Source: Thiomicrospira microaerophila (GTDB lineage Bacteria > Pseudomonadota > Gammaproteobacteria > Thiomicrospirales > Thiomicrospiraceae). From it: a DNA stretch of 54,721 bases. This document shows positions 37,880 to 47,645 of the stretch, piece by piece. The position numbers and the translations under genes are program-made. Where the stretch lies: contig NZ_JYNN01000020.1 in the NCBI RefSeq assembly GCF_000934765.1, positions 1 to 54,721 of the forward strand. The letters run 5' to 3'. The notes under the pieces were generated by a model that saw only the letters and a program-made list of their open reading frames with translations, searched no databases and was not told the DNA's origin. Positions within the stretch are counted from its first letter, which is position 1. The number at the start of each line of letters is the position of its first letter.

Positions 37880-38998
37880 ATGAGCGATATAACCGACGAA
37901 CTTCTTGATGAACTCGAAAGCCTCGAAAAAAACACCGAAGACCTGAGTGCGAAAGTAGGTGACGTAAAAAACACTAAAAAGCAATTAGATCATACGCCGT
38001 CAGCCGAAAATATCAGCACAACCGGTCTACTGTTAGAAGCGTGTAAGTCATCACAACAGGCCGCACAGTTTAGCCAAGAAACGGCCGATATCAATCTTCG
38101 TACAGCGCAAAAGCAGCAGTTACAGCTTGATGACATGCAAGAGATCGCGCTGGCTTCGCGTCAAGCCATGCGCAATGCCAACCAGGAAGCGAAGTCCAGT
38201 AAAAGCTTTGTGACCGCCTTATCCATCAGCAGCATTTTATTTGTCGGCGGCTTGGCTGGGGCATCCAGCTGGTTTCTCTACTCAAGCCAGCAAACACAGC
38301 AAAACCTTGAGCAACAAATCATCGATATCATCAAAACGGAAAACACGCTTAACCAGCGTCATTTAAATTTAAAAATTAATGAGCTAGCCTCACTCATCGA
38401 GCTGAGTCTCGCTGACTTAAAACACCCTCCACAAAGTTTTGACTTACAATTTGAAATCCCTGAAATCCCTGTGGAGCAAAATGCAAATAACATGCTAGCG
38501 CCGGCCAAAACGTCGATCAACCCTACCGATACGGTAGACCTTAATCACGCGATTCAGTCACACCAACAAACACTTTTAACTGCGCTGACGCAATTACAGG
38601 CGGATCTTCATCGTTTACAAGAACAAATGCCCATCACGCAAACAACCCAAAAAGCTAGTCCCTCGACACCTGACCTGAGTAGCTTAACACCTAGATTTAA
38701 CCGTCTTGAAAATCAAATCAAAACACAAACAGCAGAAATAAAAGCATTACAAGCACTTATCACACAAAGATTTCATAATCAAACAACAGCCACCCCTACA
38801 TCTACAACAACGGCTCATACCATCTCAACACAGGACTGGAGTGCTTTAAAAACACAAATCAACACCCTGAGTGAACAACAGAAGTCAATGGAAAAACGAT
38901 TAGGGCAACTCAGCGAGTCGATGACCAATCTAAAGCAAGAGTCATCTGCGCCGCCCGCTCACTATCAATATAGAAACCCCTACCAATACTCGAACTAA
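37880..38998 (+). CDS. Single-pass membrane protein with long coiled coils, function unknown
   Basis: I do not recognise this 372-residue protein. A Gln/Glu/Lys-rich N-terminal cytoplasmic region (1-110) precedes a single transmembrane helix at about 114-134 (ALSISSILFVGGLAGASSWFLYS). A long helical periplasmic-like part follows with repeated Gln/Leu heptads (QQTQQNLEQQIIDIIK, HQQTLLTALTQLQADLHRLQEQ, ALKTQINTLSEQQKSMEKRLGQLSESMTNLKQE). The end is PPAHYQYRNPYQYSN, rich in Tyr and Pro. It likely spans or scaffolds the cell envelope. It is read with the acidic protein before it. Confidence 0.75.
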   Translation: MSDITDELLDELESLEKNTEDLSAKVGDVKNTKKQLDHTPSAENISTTGLLLEACKSSQQAAQFSQETADINLRTAQKQQLQLDDMQEIALASRQAMRNANQEAKSSKSFVTALSISSILFVGGLAGASSWFLYSSQQTQQNLEQQIIDIIKTENTLNQRHLNLKINELASLIELSLADLKHPPQSFDLQFEIPEIPVEQNANNMLAPAKTSINPTDTVDLNHAIQSHQQTLLTALTQLQADLHRLQEQMPITQTTQKASPSTPDLSSLTPRFNRLENQIKTQTAEIKALQALITQRFHNQTTATPTSTTTAHTISTQDWSALKTQINTLSEQQKSMEKRLGQLSESMTNLKQESSAPPAHYQYRNPYQYSN

Positions 38999-39078
38999 TG
39001 CAAGGCCGCCTCTACTTAGCGTCCGCTCAAAATAGGGGCGTTAACCAGGCCTGGTTAGTTAACCACATCCTTCTTGAA

Positions 39079-41196
39079 TTAAAAATGACCTCTTATACTA
39101 AATGAGGGCAAGAACGGGAAGCCTTGTACTTTATCTGGATTGTTAAAGTTGCTGTAATCTGGCTCATAGTCATAACCAATGACAGCGGTATCGGGTGCGA
39201 TCAATGCGCCGATGTTCAGCAACTCAAAGCGCACATCTAAATTCCAACCGCTATACTTGTAATTTTTCTCCATCGACAAATCCAATCGCGCATTAACCGG
39301 CAAACGCTCGCTATTAACCTTGCCATACTCGGGTATCCAGCGCTCGCCATCCTGCGTACGGCCAACAATCGGTGTATATGGCCGCCCTGATTGTACCTGC
39401 GCACTCACGCCCCAAACCCAATCGGCCCAATGGCCGCCAAACGGCTGTGCCCAAACCAGATTAAGGGTATGGGGTTGGTCACCATCAAACAGGCGCTCAG
39501 TGCTCGGGTCATCCTTATCACGGCGTGTTGACTCTAAATAACTGTAACTCAACCAGCCATAGCGGCGATCTTTAAAGTTACGCTTTACTAACACATCCAA
39601 TCCCTGCGCCACACCCACGCCTCGGTTGGCCAAGTTTTCCGGTGGATCACGCGATACCACTAATTTGGTCATCGGCTTTTGATAGACTTCAACCTGCGTT
39701 GACCAGAGTGGACTCCATTCATATTTGACCCCAAGAATACGATGCTCAGAATCGGTCATCACCAGCGCTGGGTTGCCGATCGTTTTTGAAATTTCATTGC
39801 CCTGCGGCACCTGCATAAATCGCCCCCAGCTGGCGGTGAATATCGTGTTTTCAGCGAAATCATATTCCAAGCTGATACGCGGTGATAGCGCATGATAACG
39901 CTCCGCTGCCCAGTCATAATGTCCTGAACGTAAACCCAGCGTAGCAAACAAGCGCTCGGTAAGCGGACGCTGCAACTCGACATAGGCAGCGGCTTCATAT
40001 CCACTAAACGCCTCTGCGATATCCGCCGCGTTCGTGTTAGTCAAAATGCAGTCGGCTTGCCCCTCCCGACAAGGCTGACCAATATAACCATCAATTGAAA
40101 AATCATAGCGATAACCATCGACACCTAACGTCCAACGATTGTCACCCTGATAAACTTCCCATTGCGGTAACACAAACCAAGTTCTGCCCCGTTGCTCAAA
40201 GCCATAAGGTTGACCCGGATTGCGATCACCCGCCTGCTGAGTACCTATCACAAAGTCATTATTGGTAAACAGCACCCCCGCGCGCAGCGTTTGCTCGACA
40301 TCCTCATTCAACGCCTTCACCCAGCGCGCACCCAAGGTTTGAAACGCGCGTTTGCTGCCTAAATCACCGATTAAGGCCGGATCCTGCAAACGTTGTTTTT
40401 CATCACGAATATCAAAGCGCAATTGATCGTCAGCGGCATATAATGAGAAATCAACAAAGCCATCCGCCAATTCGTGTCGATACTTAGCTTGCACATCCCA
40501 AAACTGCGGAAACTGGGTGTAACGGTTATCTGAATCCGAACCTAAAGAACCGGTTGCCGGCAAGAACAAATCGATGTAACTGCGCCGCACCGCAAAAAAC
40601 GCTGACCCCTTTTCAGAGGTTGGCCCCTCAATTCGCGCAGACGAATCATAAAAACCCACTTGATAACTTTGGCTGACGCGCTGCGCATTGGGTTTGCGGG
40701 TTTGCACATCCACCACGCCGCCCATTCTGTCGCCATACTCCACGCCAAAGCCACCCAAATAGGTTTTAAAATTATCAATTAAATCGGGATTCAGCACCGA
40801 ATAGATCCCGCCAAAATGATAGATATAACCGACCGGCAAGCCATCAATCAGGATTTTGTTTTCATTGGCATTCGAGCCACGCACATAAAACCCCGGCGTG
40901 CGTCCACCGCCGCCATTGGCTAGGTTGATCCCCGGCAAGGTACGCACCGCGCCGAGCGGATCGCCTTGGGTACCGGCCACCCCTTTTAGTTCAAGAATAT
41001 TAAGTTGGATTTCGGAAGGCGCGGTATCGAGTGTGGACACAGAGGGCGCGATTTCAATACCGGGTTGCAAACCCTCAGATATAAGGGATTCCGCGCTAGA
41101 TTCTACTTCTATGGTCGAGAGGCGATTAACATCCTCAGCGATGACAGGTTGCATACAACCTATAAGACCAACAACCGTCCATTTTAAGTGCTTCAT
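39079..41196 (-). CDS. TonB-dependent outer-membrane receptor
   Basis: The 705-residue protein has a signal peptide (MKHLKWTVVGLIGCMQPVIA), a TonB-box-like region and a plug domain (about 55-175) with GDPLGAVRTLPGINLANGGGGRTPGFYVRGSNANENKILIDGLPVGY and YGDRMGGVVDVQTRKPN. A beta-barrel follows, ending in FSIRGHF with the usual final Phe. The substrate is not clear; no haem, siderophore or B12 marker and no regulatory RNA is seen. A 16-base palindrome sits in the divergent promoter region at 41243-41258. Confidence 0.92.
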   Translation of the reverse strand: MKHLKWTVVGLIGCMQPVIAEDVNRLSTIEVESSAESLISEGLQPGIEIAPSVSTLDTAPSEIQLNILELKGVAGTQGDPLGAVRTLPGINLANGGGGRTPGFYVRGSNANENKILIDGLPVGYIYHFGGIYSVLNPDLIDNFKTYLGGFGVEYGDRMGGVVDVQTRKPNAQRVSQSYQVGFYDSSARIEGPTSEKGSAFFAVRRSYIDLFLPATGSLGSDSDNRYTQFPQFWDVQAKYRHELADGFVDFSLYAADDQLRFDIRDEKQRLQDPALIGDLGSKRAFQTLGARWVKALNEDVEQTLRAGVLFTNNDFVIGTQQAGDRNPGQPYGFEQRGRTWFVLPQWEVYQGDNRWTLGVDGYRYDFSIDGYIGQPCREGQADCILTNTNAADIAEAFSGYEAAAYVELQRPLTERLFATLGLRSGHYDWAAERYHALSPRISLEYDFAENTIFTASWGRFMQVPQGNEISKTIGNPALVMTDSEHRILGVKYEWSPLWSTQVEVYQKPMTKLVVSRDPPENLANRGVGVAQGLDVLVKRNFKDRRYGWLSYSYLESTRRDKDDPSTERLFDGDQPHTLNLVWAQPFGGHWADWVWGVSAQVQSGRPYTPIVGRTQDGERWIPEYGKVNSERLPVNARLDLSMEKNYKYSGWNLDVRFELLNIGALIAPDTAVIGYDYEPDYSNFNNPDKVQGFPFLPSFSIRGHF

Positions 41197-41242
41197 TTTG
41201 GTTATCCATTTACAATGAGTTCTGTCATTCTATTGTACTGCC

Positions 41243-41258
41243 TGTAAAATGTTTTACA
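41243..41258. promoter_or_regulatory. Operator-like palindrome in a divergent intergenic region
   Basis: TGTAAAATGTTTTACA has perfect 7-base arms around TG. It lies between the TonB receptor gene and the small protein gene at 41303. On the minus strand, TTGTAA (41256-41261) and TACAAT (41233-41238) could be -35 and -10 boxes spaced 17 bases, with the palindrome between them. The regulator is not known. It is not a convincing Fur box. Confidence 0.5.
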
Positions 41259-41302
41259 ATAGTTATACAATAATACCAAAACTTTATTAAACAGGTTTAA
41301 TC

Positions 41303-41701
41303 ATGAACACACCCAATTTTAATGACAAGCATTTACCCCTGATCGCCCACTTGGCGCAAGCCGATTTTGCATTCAATTTAAACGAATGGTTAGGCAGCTT
41401 ATCTAACCATGAACTGGCGATGTCCATCGACATTTTGCGTTATGCGCATCAACAGGGCGCACAGGATACGTGGCTAAGCACCGAAGGTGAAAAAGCTCGC
41501 GGCAAACTTGAAACACAATACGCCTATCAACAAGGCAACCAAGCCGCCAGCGCACAAAACCCGATTGAAATCCGTGTTAAAAATCAAGTGCTCTGCAAAA
41601 ACCTCAACCCATTTAACGCCCAAACCCAAATCAAACAACATCTGGCCTGGCAAGATGGTTTCCTCGACTGGGTAGAAACCCAACTAGGCGAATCTTGGTA
41701 A
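41303..41701 (+). CDS. Small protein with an RMF-like C-terminal part
   Basis: The 132-residue protein has no clear family. Residues 70-130 (AYQQGNQAASAQNPIEIRVKN...NPFNAQTQIKQHLAWQDGFLDW) recall ribosome modulation factor, whose members have a 'QG..A......CPY......W..GW' pattern. The Cys of RMF is missing at the matching place. The first 65 residues are helical and unrelated to RMF. It is divergent from the TonB receptor gene. A stress role would follow if the similarity is real; this is a weak inference. Confidence 0.55.
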   Translation: MNTPNFNDKHLPLIAHLAQADFAFNLNEWLGSLSNHELAMSIDILRYAHQQGAQDTWLSTEGEKARGKLETQYAYQQGNQAASAQNPIEIRVKNQVLCKNLNPFNAQTQIKQHLAWQDGFLDWVETQLGESW

Positions 41702-41713
41702 GCCTTGATAGAC

Positions 41714-41742
41714 TTGCACTTGTATCACATTGAATATACAAT
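41714..41742 (+). promoter_or_regulatory. Candidate sigma-70 promoter of the dinJ/yafQ-like pair
   Basis: TTGCAC (41714-41719) and TACAAT (41737-41742) are separated by 17 bases. The antitoxin ATG is at 41774. Confidence 0.5.
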
Positions 41743-41773
41743 CACTACACACAAATTAAACGGACAAAACAAA

Positions 41774-42076
41774 ATGAGCTCAAAAGTCCTGCATATTAGA
41801 CTTGATGAAAATATTAAAAACCAAGCCACTGAAACGCTTGCATCAATGGGATTATCCGTCTCTGAGGCAGTACGCGTGTTTTTAACTCAAGTTGTTACGC
41901 AAAAACAAATTCCATTTGATATAAAAGCACCTAACGAAATCACGCAACAAGCCATGCAAGAAGCGGATAACATCCTTCTCGCTAAAAAAGCGCGCTTTAG
42001 TTCAGCAGACTCACTTTTAGCAAACCTAGGAGCCTGTCGGACTAAACCGGTCGAAGCGAAAAAAAGTCTGGTTTGA
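41774..42076 (+). pseudogene. DinJ/RelB-type antitoxin with C-terminus replaced by MITE-1
   Basis: I choose ATG 41774 (MSSKVLHIRLDENIKNQATETLASMGLSVSEAVRVFLTQVV) because DinJ/RelB proteins begin with the DNA-binding ribbon-helix-helix at this point. The RHH domain and the toxin-binding region are intact. MITE-1 has inserted at codons LLANL, so the present reading frame runs into the element as GACRTKPVEAKKSLV. Without the element the gene reads LLANLEKHV-stop, overlapping the toxin ATG by eight bases. Only a few terminal residues are changed, so it could still bind DNA; the toxin gene downstream is also broken. Confidence 0.85.
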
Positions 42077-42189
42077 GTCAGTTTTTGTTCAATTCCGAGG
42101 AGAATAGCGAGCTATTTGACGAGGAAGTGGACAAAAAATGGCCAAATCCAGCTTTTTTGCAGCCGATTGGCTTTAGTCCGACAGGCTCC
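42029..42189 (+). mobile_element. MITE-1, full copy inside the antitoxin gene
   Basis: The 161-base element has perfect 18-base terminal repeats GGAGCCTGTCGGACTAAA. It is flanked by TA (42027-42028, 42190-42191), or CTAG if the target is 4 bases. Removing one TA plus the element restores the gene end exactly. It has no transposase gene. The full inverted copy is at 30544-30722, and fragments lie at 5954-6026 and 35486-35510. Confidence 0.9.
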
Positions 42190-42198
42190 TAGAAAAGC

Positions 42199-42513
42199 AT
42201 GTCTAAAATTAAGCGTGCACTATTGCCACGCCAATCTGATTTTACAAAACAATTTTCTAAAGACTGGGAGCGATTAAACCAATCAGGTCGTTATGACATG
42301 CCCAAGTTAAAATCGGTAATGCTGCAACTAATAGCCAATGAACAACCCCTTGACACCATCTACAGGGATCATGAACTTATTGGAAACTGAAAAGGCTTTA
42401 GAGAATGCCACATTGGTGGTGATTTTTTACTCATCTACAAACTAGAAAAAACCGGCAAGCTTGAAAATATCGTCTTCACCCGAGCCGGTACACACGCTGA
42501 ACTATTTAGATGA
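42199..42513 (+). pseudogene. YafQ-like mRNA interferase toxin with an in-frame stop
   Basis: The frame encodes a YafQ/RelE-type toxin of 104 residues: KIKRALLPRQSDFTKQFSKDWERLNQSGRYDMPKLKSVMLQLIANEQPLDTIYRDHELIGN, then TGA at 42388-42390, then [35 protein letters not shown], stop at 42511. In YafQ this position is Trp (the GSWKG motif), so TGG has become TGA. His and Asp residues of the active site (DHEL, RECH, THAELF) lie on both sides. The product would lack the catalytic C-terminal half. The last 12 bases overlap the sensor kinase stop. Confidence 0.9.
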
Positions 42514-45500
42514 AGCAATCAGCTTTTCTAAACGAGTCTCAGCCTGTTCAAAATCGAAGGCATCCAGCGCGTTAGTCATGGCTTGCCAATCGGCCAGACA
42601 GTGATTTGGCAATGTCTTTTCGATTTTGTCTAGCCATTCATCATCAACATACTCACTCGCCGCAATTTTTAACCTAAGCTGGGCTAGTTGATTTAGCGTG
42701 TCTTGACTGATTTGCTCGACTGAGCCAGATGGCAAGGATTTCTCAGTTTGATCAGCGAGGTTATTTGGCATTAAATAAGCGGCTATCTCGGCCTTAGTTT
42801 GCAGCAAGGCTTGTTCAAATTCCCTAATTTGCTGGTCAGTTGGACGCTGGTGTTGCTTGAGCAATAAATCTATTTCCAAGCTGTGTTTAAACAGCCCTTC
42901 CACCGCTAAATTTCCTGCTACACCCTTGAGCGCATGATTGGTTTTTTGTACTTGATCGAACGCATCGGCCGGTGCGTGTTCTGTCAGTGCTTGGAGCTGT
43001 GGCACGATCGGCAAATAATCCTGCTCAATTTGCGCGTTAAAACGCAACAGCAGTTTGTGGTAAAGGGCTTGATTGCCCATTAACTGATCCAGCCCCGCTT
43101 GCACATTTAACATCTTGGCCTGACGCCAGGCGTGCGGCTGATTTTTTTGCTGCGGCTTGGGCGCAATATTTTCGGGTGATGCACTGTCTTTTACGCGTCG
43201 CCCCGCTAGATAACGTTTTAAAACCGCCATCAGTGCTAGCGAGTCCAGTGGCTTACTCAGATGATCCTGCATACCCACCGCGAGCGCCTTATTGCGATCC
43301 TCAATCATCGCCGCAGCGGTTAAAGCGATAATCGGCACCTCGGCGTTAAACGCTCTAATTTGTCGCGTGGCTTCATAGCCGCCCATGATGGGCATTTGAA
43401 TATCCATTAAAATCAAATCAAACGACTGCTGCTTGGCTTTTTCAACCGCAATTTCCCCGTTATCCGCATACTCCACCTCTAAACATAGCTTCTTAAGCTG
43501 TTCAGCCGCGACCAATTGATTAATTTCATTATCCTCAACCAGCAACACACGACCGTCAAAACAGGTTTTTGTCTCGCTCACCACTGGCGCGGATTTCACC
43601 ACTTGCGCCTGCTGCGCTGGGGTGCAACCCGACATTGGCAAGCTAAACGAGAAACAACTTCCCTCATTGAGTCGGGATTCGACCTGAATATCAACGCCAC
43701 CCATTAGCGCAACCAATCGCTGACTAATCACCAAGCCCAGACCTGTACCCCCATATTTACGCGTAGTACTCGTATCCGCCTGACTAAAGGACTGAAACAA
43801 CTGTGACACCTGTGCAGAAGTCATCCCGATGCCGGTGTCCTTTACCTCAAAACATAACCAGGCCTGGTTATCTTTTTCCGTTTTTTTCTCAGTGATAATG
43901 AGGCGAATCTCACCTTTTTCAGTGAATTTAATCGCGTTATTGAGTAAATTAGTCAATACCTGATGCACGCGCAGATCATCGGCTACCCAACAGCGTTGCT
44001 TAACAGCATCCGCCTCCATCAACAACTGAATGCCCTTTTGCTCGGCCTGATGCAAAAACAAAGTTTCTAAGCTATCAAGCACAGTTGAAAGATAAAAGGG
44101 GTGCGGGTCTAGCGTCATTTTGCCGGCCTCGATTTTTGAAAAATCAAGAATATCATTAATAATACCAAGCAACAAACGCCCGGAACTATTCACTTTTTTC
44201 AACATATCCTGCGTCTTGGCGGGGTCTGTTTCGGCCATACCCAACTCGCTTAAGCCAATAATGCCGTTCATGGGTGTGCGAATCTCATGACTCATATTCG
44301 CTAAAAAAGCCGACTTAGCTTGATTCGCCGCTTCGGCTTCTTTACGCGCGGTTTCAAGCTCTGCTGTGCGTTCTTGCACACGGCACTCTAACAACGCACG
44401 GTCTTGCTGAATATGCGTCGCCATTCGATTAAAATCACGCGCGAGCAGTTTAATTTCTTGTGCGCCCTTTTCTTGCGCACGCTGCGATAAGTCACCCGAC
44501 TCCATCGCTTGCGCTACCCGCTGCAATTCACGAATAGGTGTCACCAACCGATTACCAAACAAATAGGCCGCCACACCAAACAACAACATAAACAAAACCA
44601 TCAAGATAAACGCGAGATTGCGCTGTTGATATATAGGCGCAAACGCCTCAGCCGCATCCACTTTAACCACCATCCCCCAATGGGTGGCTGGCAAAAACCG
44701 TGACGCCGACAGCACACTCACACCCGCATAATCATAGGTTAAGGATTCGGTTCGCTCACCGGTTAACGCCGCTATCATCGGTGGAGGCACCTTATCCAAC
44801 CCCACTAAACGCTGAAAAGACGCGTTAGGAATGTGACGTAAATCGGATAAATACAACACCTTGTTGGTATCTGGCTGAAATTGAGCCAATACGATTTCAG
44901 CGGTTTCACCCAGACCCGCACGATCAATTGAAATATCAATCAATTTTCCAACGTCTAATTGTAACGCGACCGAACCCAAAAAGCGCCCATCCTCAACCAT
45001 CGGGCTTACAACAAAAATCGCGACCTGCTCTCTGGATGGCGCATAGGGTTCCGCTTTGGTAATTTGGGTTTGCAATAACGAAGATACATCGCGATGTGCT
45101 TGAGCGAGTGCCGAATCTTTATAGGGCCCGGTATTTAAGTTTGTTCCCAAATCACTTTCACGAATCGCTGAAAAGACCACATTGCCATCGCTGTCCATCA
45201 ACAATAAATCATAATAACCCCCGTCTTCATAGAGCACACTAATGTCTTTAAGATACGCCTGAGCCTGGGTTTCCCACTCGGTTGAAAAAACCGGGTATCG
45301 CGTAAAGTTAACCATCGCTTGATGAGTGCAACGCACATGAGCAATATGCCGTGCGCTGACAATGCGTTCAGCGATAAACTGATTAACCTCAACCATTTTA
45401 CGATCCGCTATCGCCGATAAATGATTGAGCGCTGTTTGCTGCAAACCCCGTTCAACGTGCACACTATTGAGGGTAAATACACCAATCATAGGCACCACCG

Positions 45501-45555
45501 CCAACAAGGTAAACCCTAACATCAAGCGTGGCAAAATTTTAGAAAAAAAGTTCAT
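42502..45555 (-). CDS. Hybrid sensor histidine kinase with receiver and Hpt domains
   Basis: The 1017-residue inner-membrane kinase has two transmembrane helices (about 10-30 and 310-335) bounding a periplasmic dCache sensor. A HAMP domain (about 335-388) and a coiled coil follow. HisKA has the phospho-His in [16 protein letters not shown]. HATPase_c has [20 protein letters not shown] and [10 protein letters not shown] receiver domain has [17 protein letters not shown]-terminal Hpt domain has the His in [16 protein letters not shown]. This makes an Evg/BarA-type phosphorelay; the final response regulator is not in the window. It overlaps the preceding substrate-binding protein gene by 4 bases (ATGA), so the two likely form a sensing pair. 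Confidence 0.94.
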   Translation of the reverse strand: MNFFSKILPRLMLGFTLLAVVPMIGVFTLNSVHVERGLQQTALNHLSAIADRKMVEVNQFIAERIVSARHIAHVRCTHQAMVNFTRYPVFSTEWETQAQAYLKDISVLYEDGGYYDLLLMDSDGNVVFSAIRESDLGTNLNTGPYKDSALAQAHRDVSSLLQTQITKAEPYAPSREQVAIFVVSPMVEDGRFLGSVALQLDVGKLIDISIDRAGLGETAEIVLAQFQPDTNKVLYLSDLRHIPNASFQRLVGLDKVPPPMIAALTGERTESLTYDYAGVSVLSASRFLPATHWGMVVKVDAAEAFAPIYQQRNLAFILMVLFMLLFGVAAYLFGNRLVTPIRELQRVAQAMESGDLSQRAQEKGAQEIKLLARDFNRMATHIQQDRALLECRVQERTAELETARKEAEAANQAKSAFLANMSHEIRTPMNGIIGLSELGMAETDPAKTQDMLKKVNSSGRLLLGIINDILDFSKIEAGKMTLDPHPFYLSTVLDSLETLFLHQAEQKGIQLLMEADAVKQRCWVADDLRVHQVLTNLLNNAIKFTEKGEIRLIITEKKTEKDNQAWLCFEVKDTGIGMTSAQVSQLFQSFSQADTSTTRKYGGTGLGLVISQRLVALMGGVDIQVESRLNEGSCFSFSLPMSGCTPAQQAQVVKSAPVVSETKTCFDGRVLLVEDNEINQLVAAEQLKKLCLEVEYADNGEIAVEKAKQQSFDLILMDIQMPIMGGYEATRQIRAFNAEVPIIALTAAAMIEDRNKALAVGMQDHLSKPLDSLALMAVLKRYLAGRRVKDSASPENIAPKPQQKNQPHAWRQAKMLNVQAGLDQLMGNQALYHKLLLRFNAQIEQDYLPIVPQLQALTEHAPADAFDQVQKTNHALKGVAGNLAVEGLFKHSLEIDLLLKQHQRPTDQQIREFEQALLQTKAEIAAYLMPNNLADQTEKSLPSGSVEQISQDTLNQLAQLRLKIAASEYVDDEWLDKIEKTLPNHCLADWQAMTNALDAFDFEQAETRLEKLIASSK

Positions 45556-46811
45556 AACCCCAACCTCGCTCGCTCATTCTCCCAATCATGACGACTACGG
45601 TAGGTCGGCCAGGGTGTTGGACGAATCAATCGTTCAGTGACATAAACCTGTTTATATTGACCATCTGGCTGAACATGTCCAATACGTAATGGGCGCCAAA
45701 GATGGCGGTTGGTGCGCTCAACCACCACCATCGAACCGGGCGCGGGCATTGATAAACTTTGCAAGAACACATTATTGACCTGATAAGGTCTGACAGACTG
45801 CTCATAGGCCACAGCCCTCGCCCAGAGTTGCATGCCTAGATAACTGGCGATCATCGGATCAGAGACGGCCAATCCTGCGCCAAAACGTTGCTGATAAGCC
45901 TGCACCAAAGCCAGCGTACGTGGATCCGTTTGTGACTGGAAAAAACCCCAAACGCCATAATGTTGTGTTAATCGCCCGCCTCCCCAAGCCGCAAGCTCAG
46001 GCTCGGCGACACTGAAGGAAACAATCGGCTTGTCCGACAGATTAGCGCTCACCAGCGCATCAAAAAACGCCTGATTACTATCACCGTTTAGCGTATTCAG
46101 AATCACATCAGGGTTGAGGGCTTTTATTTGATCAACAACGGCATCAAACTGTTGATTACCCAAAGGCTTGTAGAGTTCAGCTAAAACCTCGCCCTGATTC
46201 GCACTAATCATATCGCGCAAAATCATATTGGCGACTCGCGGAAACACATAGTCAGAACCAACCAACAAAACCCTTGGACCAAACTGCTGCATCGCCCAAC
46301 GCGCGCCAGGCACAATTTGCTGGTTCGGCGCCGAACCTGTATAGAAAATATGATTGGACTGCTCTAGTCCTTCGTATTGCACGGGATAAAACAATAAATG
46401 GCGGTGCTGCTCAATCACCGACCTCACCGCTTTACGACAAGACGAGGTCCAACAACCAAATACCACACTAACCTCTTGATCTACAATTAAGTTTTGTGCT
46501 TGCTGGGCGGCGATCTCGGCATCTGACTGGGTATCAGCCATCACCAGTTCCAGCGGCCGCCCAAGGAGTCCGCCTTGCTGGTTTATTTCTTCGACGGCTA
46601 GCTGCAGCATATTCACCAGCGGCTGTTCGCTGGTCGCCATGGTGCCGCTTAAAGCATGCAAAACGCCGACTTTTATCGGTGGCTGAGGTTTAGTGAACGG
46701 CGATATAAAGATAAATAGTAAAAAAATAAGCAGCAACACCAGTAAGCTAAAACCAACGCGTTGGCCAAGTGTATTTTTAATGCCTTTTTTTAAAGCGTTT
46801 TGAGATAACAT
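45552..46811 (-). CDS. Membrane-anchored urea/amide-type periplasmic binding protein
   Basis: The 419-residue protein belongs to the type-1 periplasmic binding fold of the UrtA/FmdD/AmiC kind. [51 protein letters not shown] is the conserved N-terminal lobe, followed by [50 protein letters not shown], typical of short-chain amide and urea binders. A single N-terminal hydrophobic anchor (about 19-40, no cleavage site) keeps it at the membrane. There are no ABC transporter genes; it is coupled to a sensor kinase, so it probably serves signalling. Confidence 0.88.
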   Translation of the reverse strand: MLSQNALKKGIKNTLGQRVGFSLLVLLLIFLLFIFISPFTKPQPPIKVGVLHALSGTMATSEQPLVNMLQLAVEEINQQGGLLGRPLELVMADTQSDAEIAAQQAQNLIVDQEVSVVFGCWTSSCRKAVRSVIEQHRHLLFYPVQYEGLEQSNHIFYTGSAPNQQIVPGARWAMQQFGPRVLLVGSDYVFPRVANMILRDMISANQGEVLAELYKPLGNQQFDAVVDQIKALNPDVILNTLNGDSNQAFFDALVSANLSDKPIVSFSVAEPELAAWGGGRLTQHYGVWGFFQSQTDPRTLALVQAYQQRFGAGLAVSDPMIASYLGMQLWARAVAYEQSVRPYQVNNVFLQSLSMPAPGSMVVVERTNRHLWRPLRIGHVQPDGQYKQVYVTERLIRPTPWPTYRSRHDWENERARLGL

Positions 46812-46875
46812 ACTTTATTTTCCTTTCCTATAGCATAATATTACCTTATTTATTTATAACTGTGAATTTCTATCT

Positions 46876-47152
46876 AAGAGCCTGTCACCCTGCGCGCAGG
46901 ATGACGTCTCTGGGTAAAAGAAATGGGTCATTGCGAGGCCGAAGGCCGTGGCAATCTCTGGCAGACTGAGCACGCCCTTGAGAGATTGCCGCGTCGCTGC
47001 GCTCCTCGCAATGACGGTTTTCTTCTTAACTTAATGGCAGTGACGCTGTGCGTGGGAACGCAGACCGATTTAGCCTATGAAACAACGCTCAAACCCAAGT
47101 CCAAGGCGCTCCCACGTTCAGCGTGGGAGCGAGATCTGAAATGTCCGGGTTA
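46876..47152. repeat. Repeat-rich gene-free stretch (REP-like, hairpin and MITE tips)
   Basis: The 395 bases between 46811 and 47207 hold no gene. 46878-46905 starts GAGCCTGTCACCCTGCGCGCAGG, like a MITE-1 tip. 46924-47062 is the full dispersed repeat, which contains inverted arms GTCATTGCGAGG...CTCGCAATGAC and ends GCTGTGCGTGGGAACG. 47110-47133 is a hairpin CTCCCACG-TTCAG-CGTGGGAG. 47142-47152 (GAAATGTCCGGGTTA) resembles a MITE-2 tip. Confidence 0.7.
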
Positions 47153-47206
47153 AGCTCTTGATTTATTGTTTACTTTAGATGCGTTTGCCCTGGTTAGATA
47201 ACGGGT

Positions 47207-47552
47207 TCAATTTGTTTCTTGTAACCGCTGCAAATCACGCAATACTTCCGCCACATGGGTTTGTGGGTCAACACCTTTATACGCCTTCGCAATCTGACCA
47301 TTCGGGTCAACAATAAAACTGTTGCGGCGCGCGAACTTCATAATCCCTAAATTCAGCAATGAGTTGTAACTCGCCGCCACCTTGCCGTCACTATCTGACA
47401 ACAGGCTAAAGGGCAAACGGTGGGTTTGCGCAAAGTTTTTATGGCTCTCAACCGAATCCACACTCACGCCAAACACAGTCGCTTGCTTGGCAATAATGCC
47501 ATTGATATTGTCACGAAAACTGCACGCCTCGGTGGTGCAACCTCTAACGTAT
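47207..47552 (-). pseudogene. 5'-truncated peroxiredoxin (Bcp/PrxQ type)
   Basis: The visible residues GCTTEACSFRDNINGIIAKQATVFGVSVDSVESHKNFAQTHRLPFSLLSDSDGKVAASYNSL..RRNSFIVDPNGQIAKAYKGVDPQTHVAEVLRDL are the C-terminal two thirds of a bacterioferritin comigratory protein-type peroxiredoxin, with the peroxidatic Cys in GCTTEAC. The first 40-50 residues, including the strand before the active site, are missing. The upstream DNA is a hairpin repeat (about 47565-47600). The reading frame can be extended to a GTG at 47575, giving MRVINICAYVR, which is unlike the family. The gene is probably dead. Confidence 0.8.
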
Positions 47553-47567
47553 GCACATATGTTTATA

Positions 47568-47600
47568 ACTCGCACCCACGCTGTGCGTGGGAACGAGGTT
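47568..47600. repeat. Hairpin repeat upstream of the truncated peroxiredoxin
   Basis: CTCGCACCCACGC-TGT-GCGTGGGAACGAG is a stem-loop with one mismatch per side. Related GTGGGAACG arms occur at 6210-6222, 35520-35530, 47050-47062 and 47110-47133. It lies where the peroxiredoxin gene is cut. Confidence 0.65.
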
Positions 47601-47645
47601 AATCATGCCCGTTGCTATGATTTTTTGCATTATCTAACCCAGACC

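Noticed and set aside
41243-41258. Fur box upstream of the TonB receptor
   Set aside because: The palindrome TGTAAAATGTTTTACA does not fit the GATAATGATAATCATTATC pattern. I record it only as an operator of unknown factor.
42388-42390. TGA in the YafQ-like gene as a selenocysteine codon
   Set aside because: The position is a conserved Trp in YafQ, which changes to TGA by a single base. No SECIS-like hairpin is evident, and the family has no selenoproteins.
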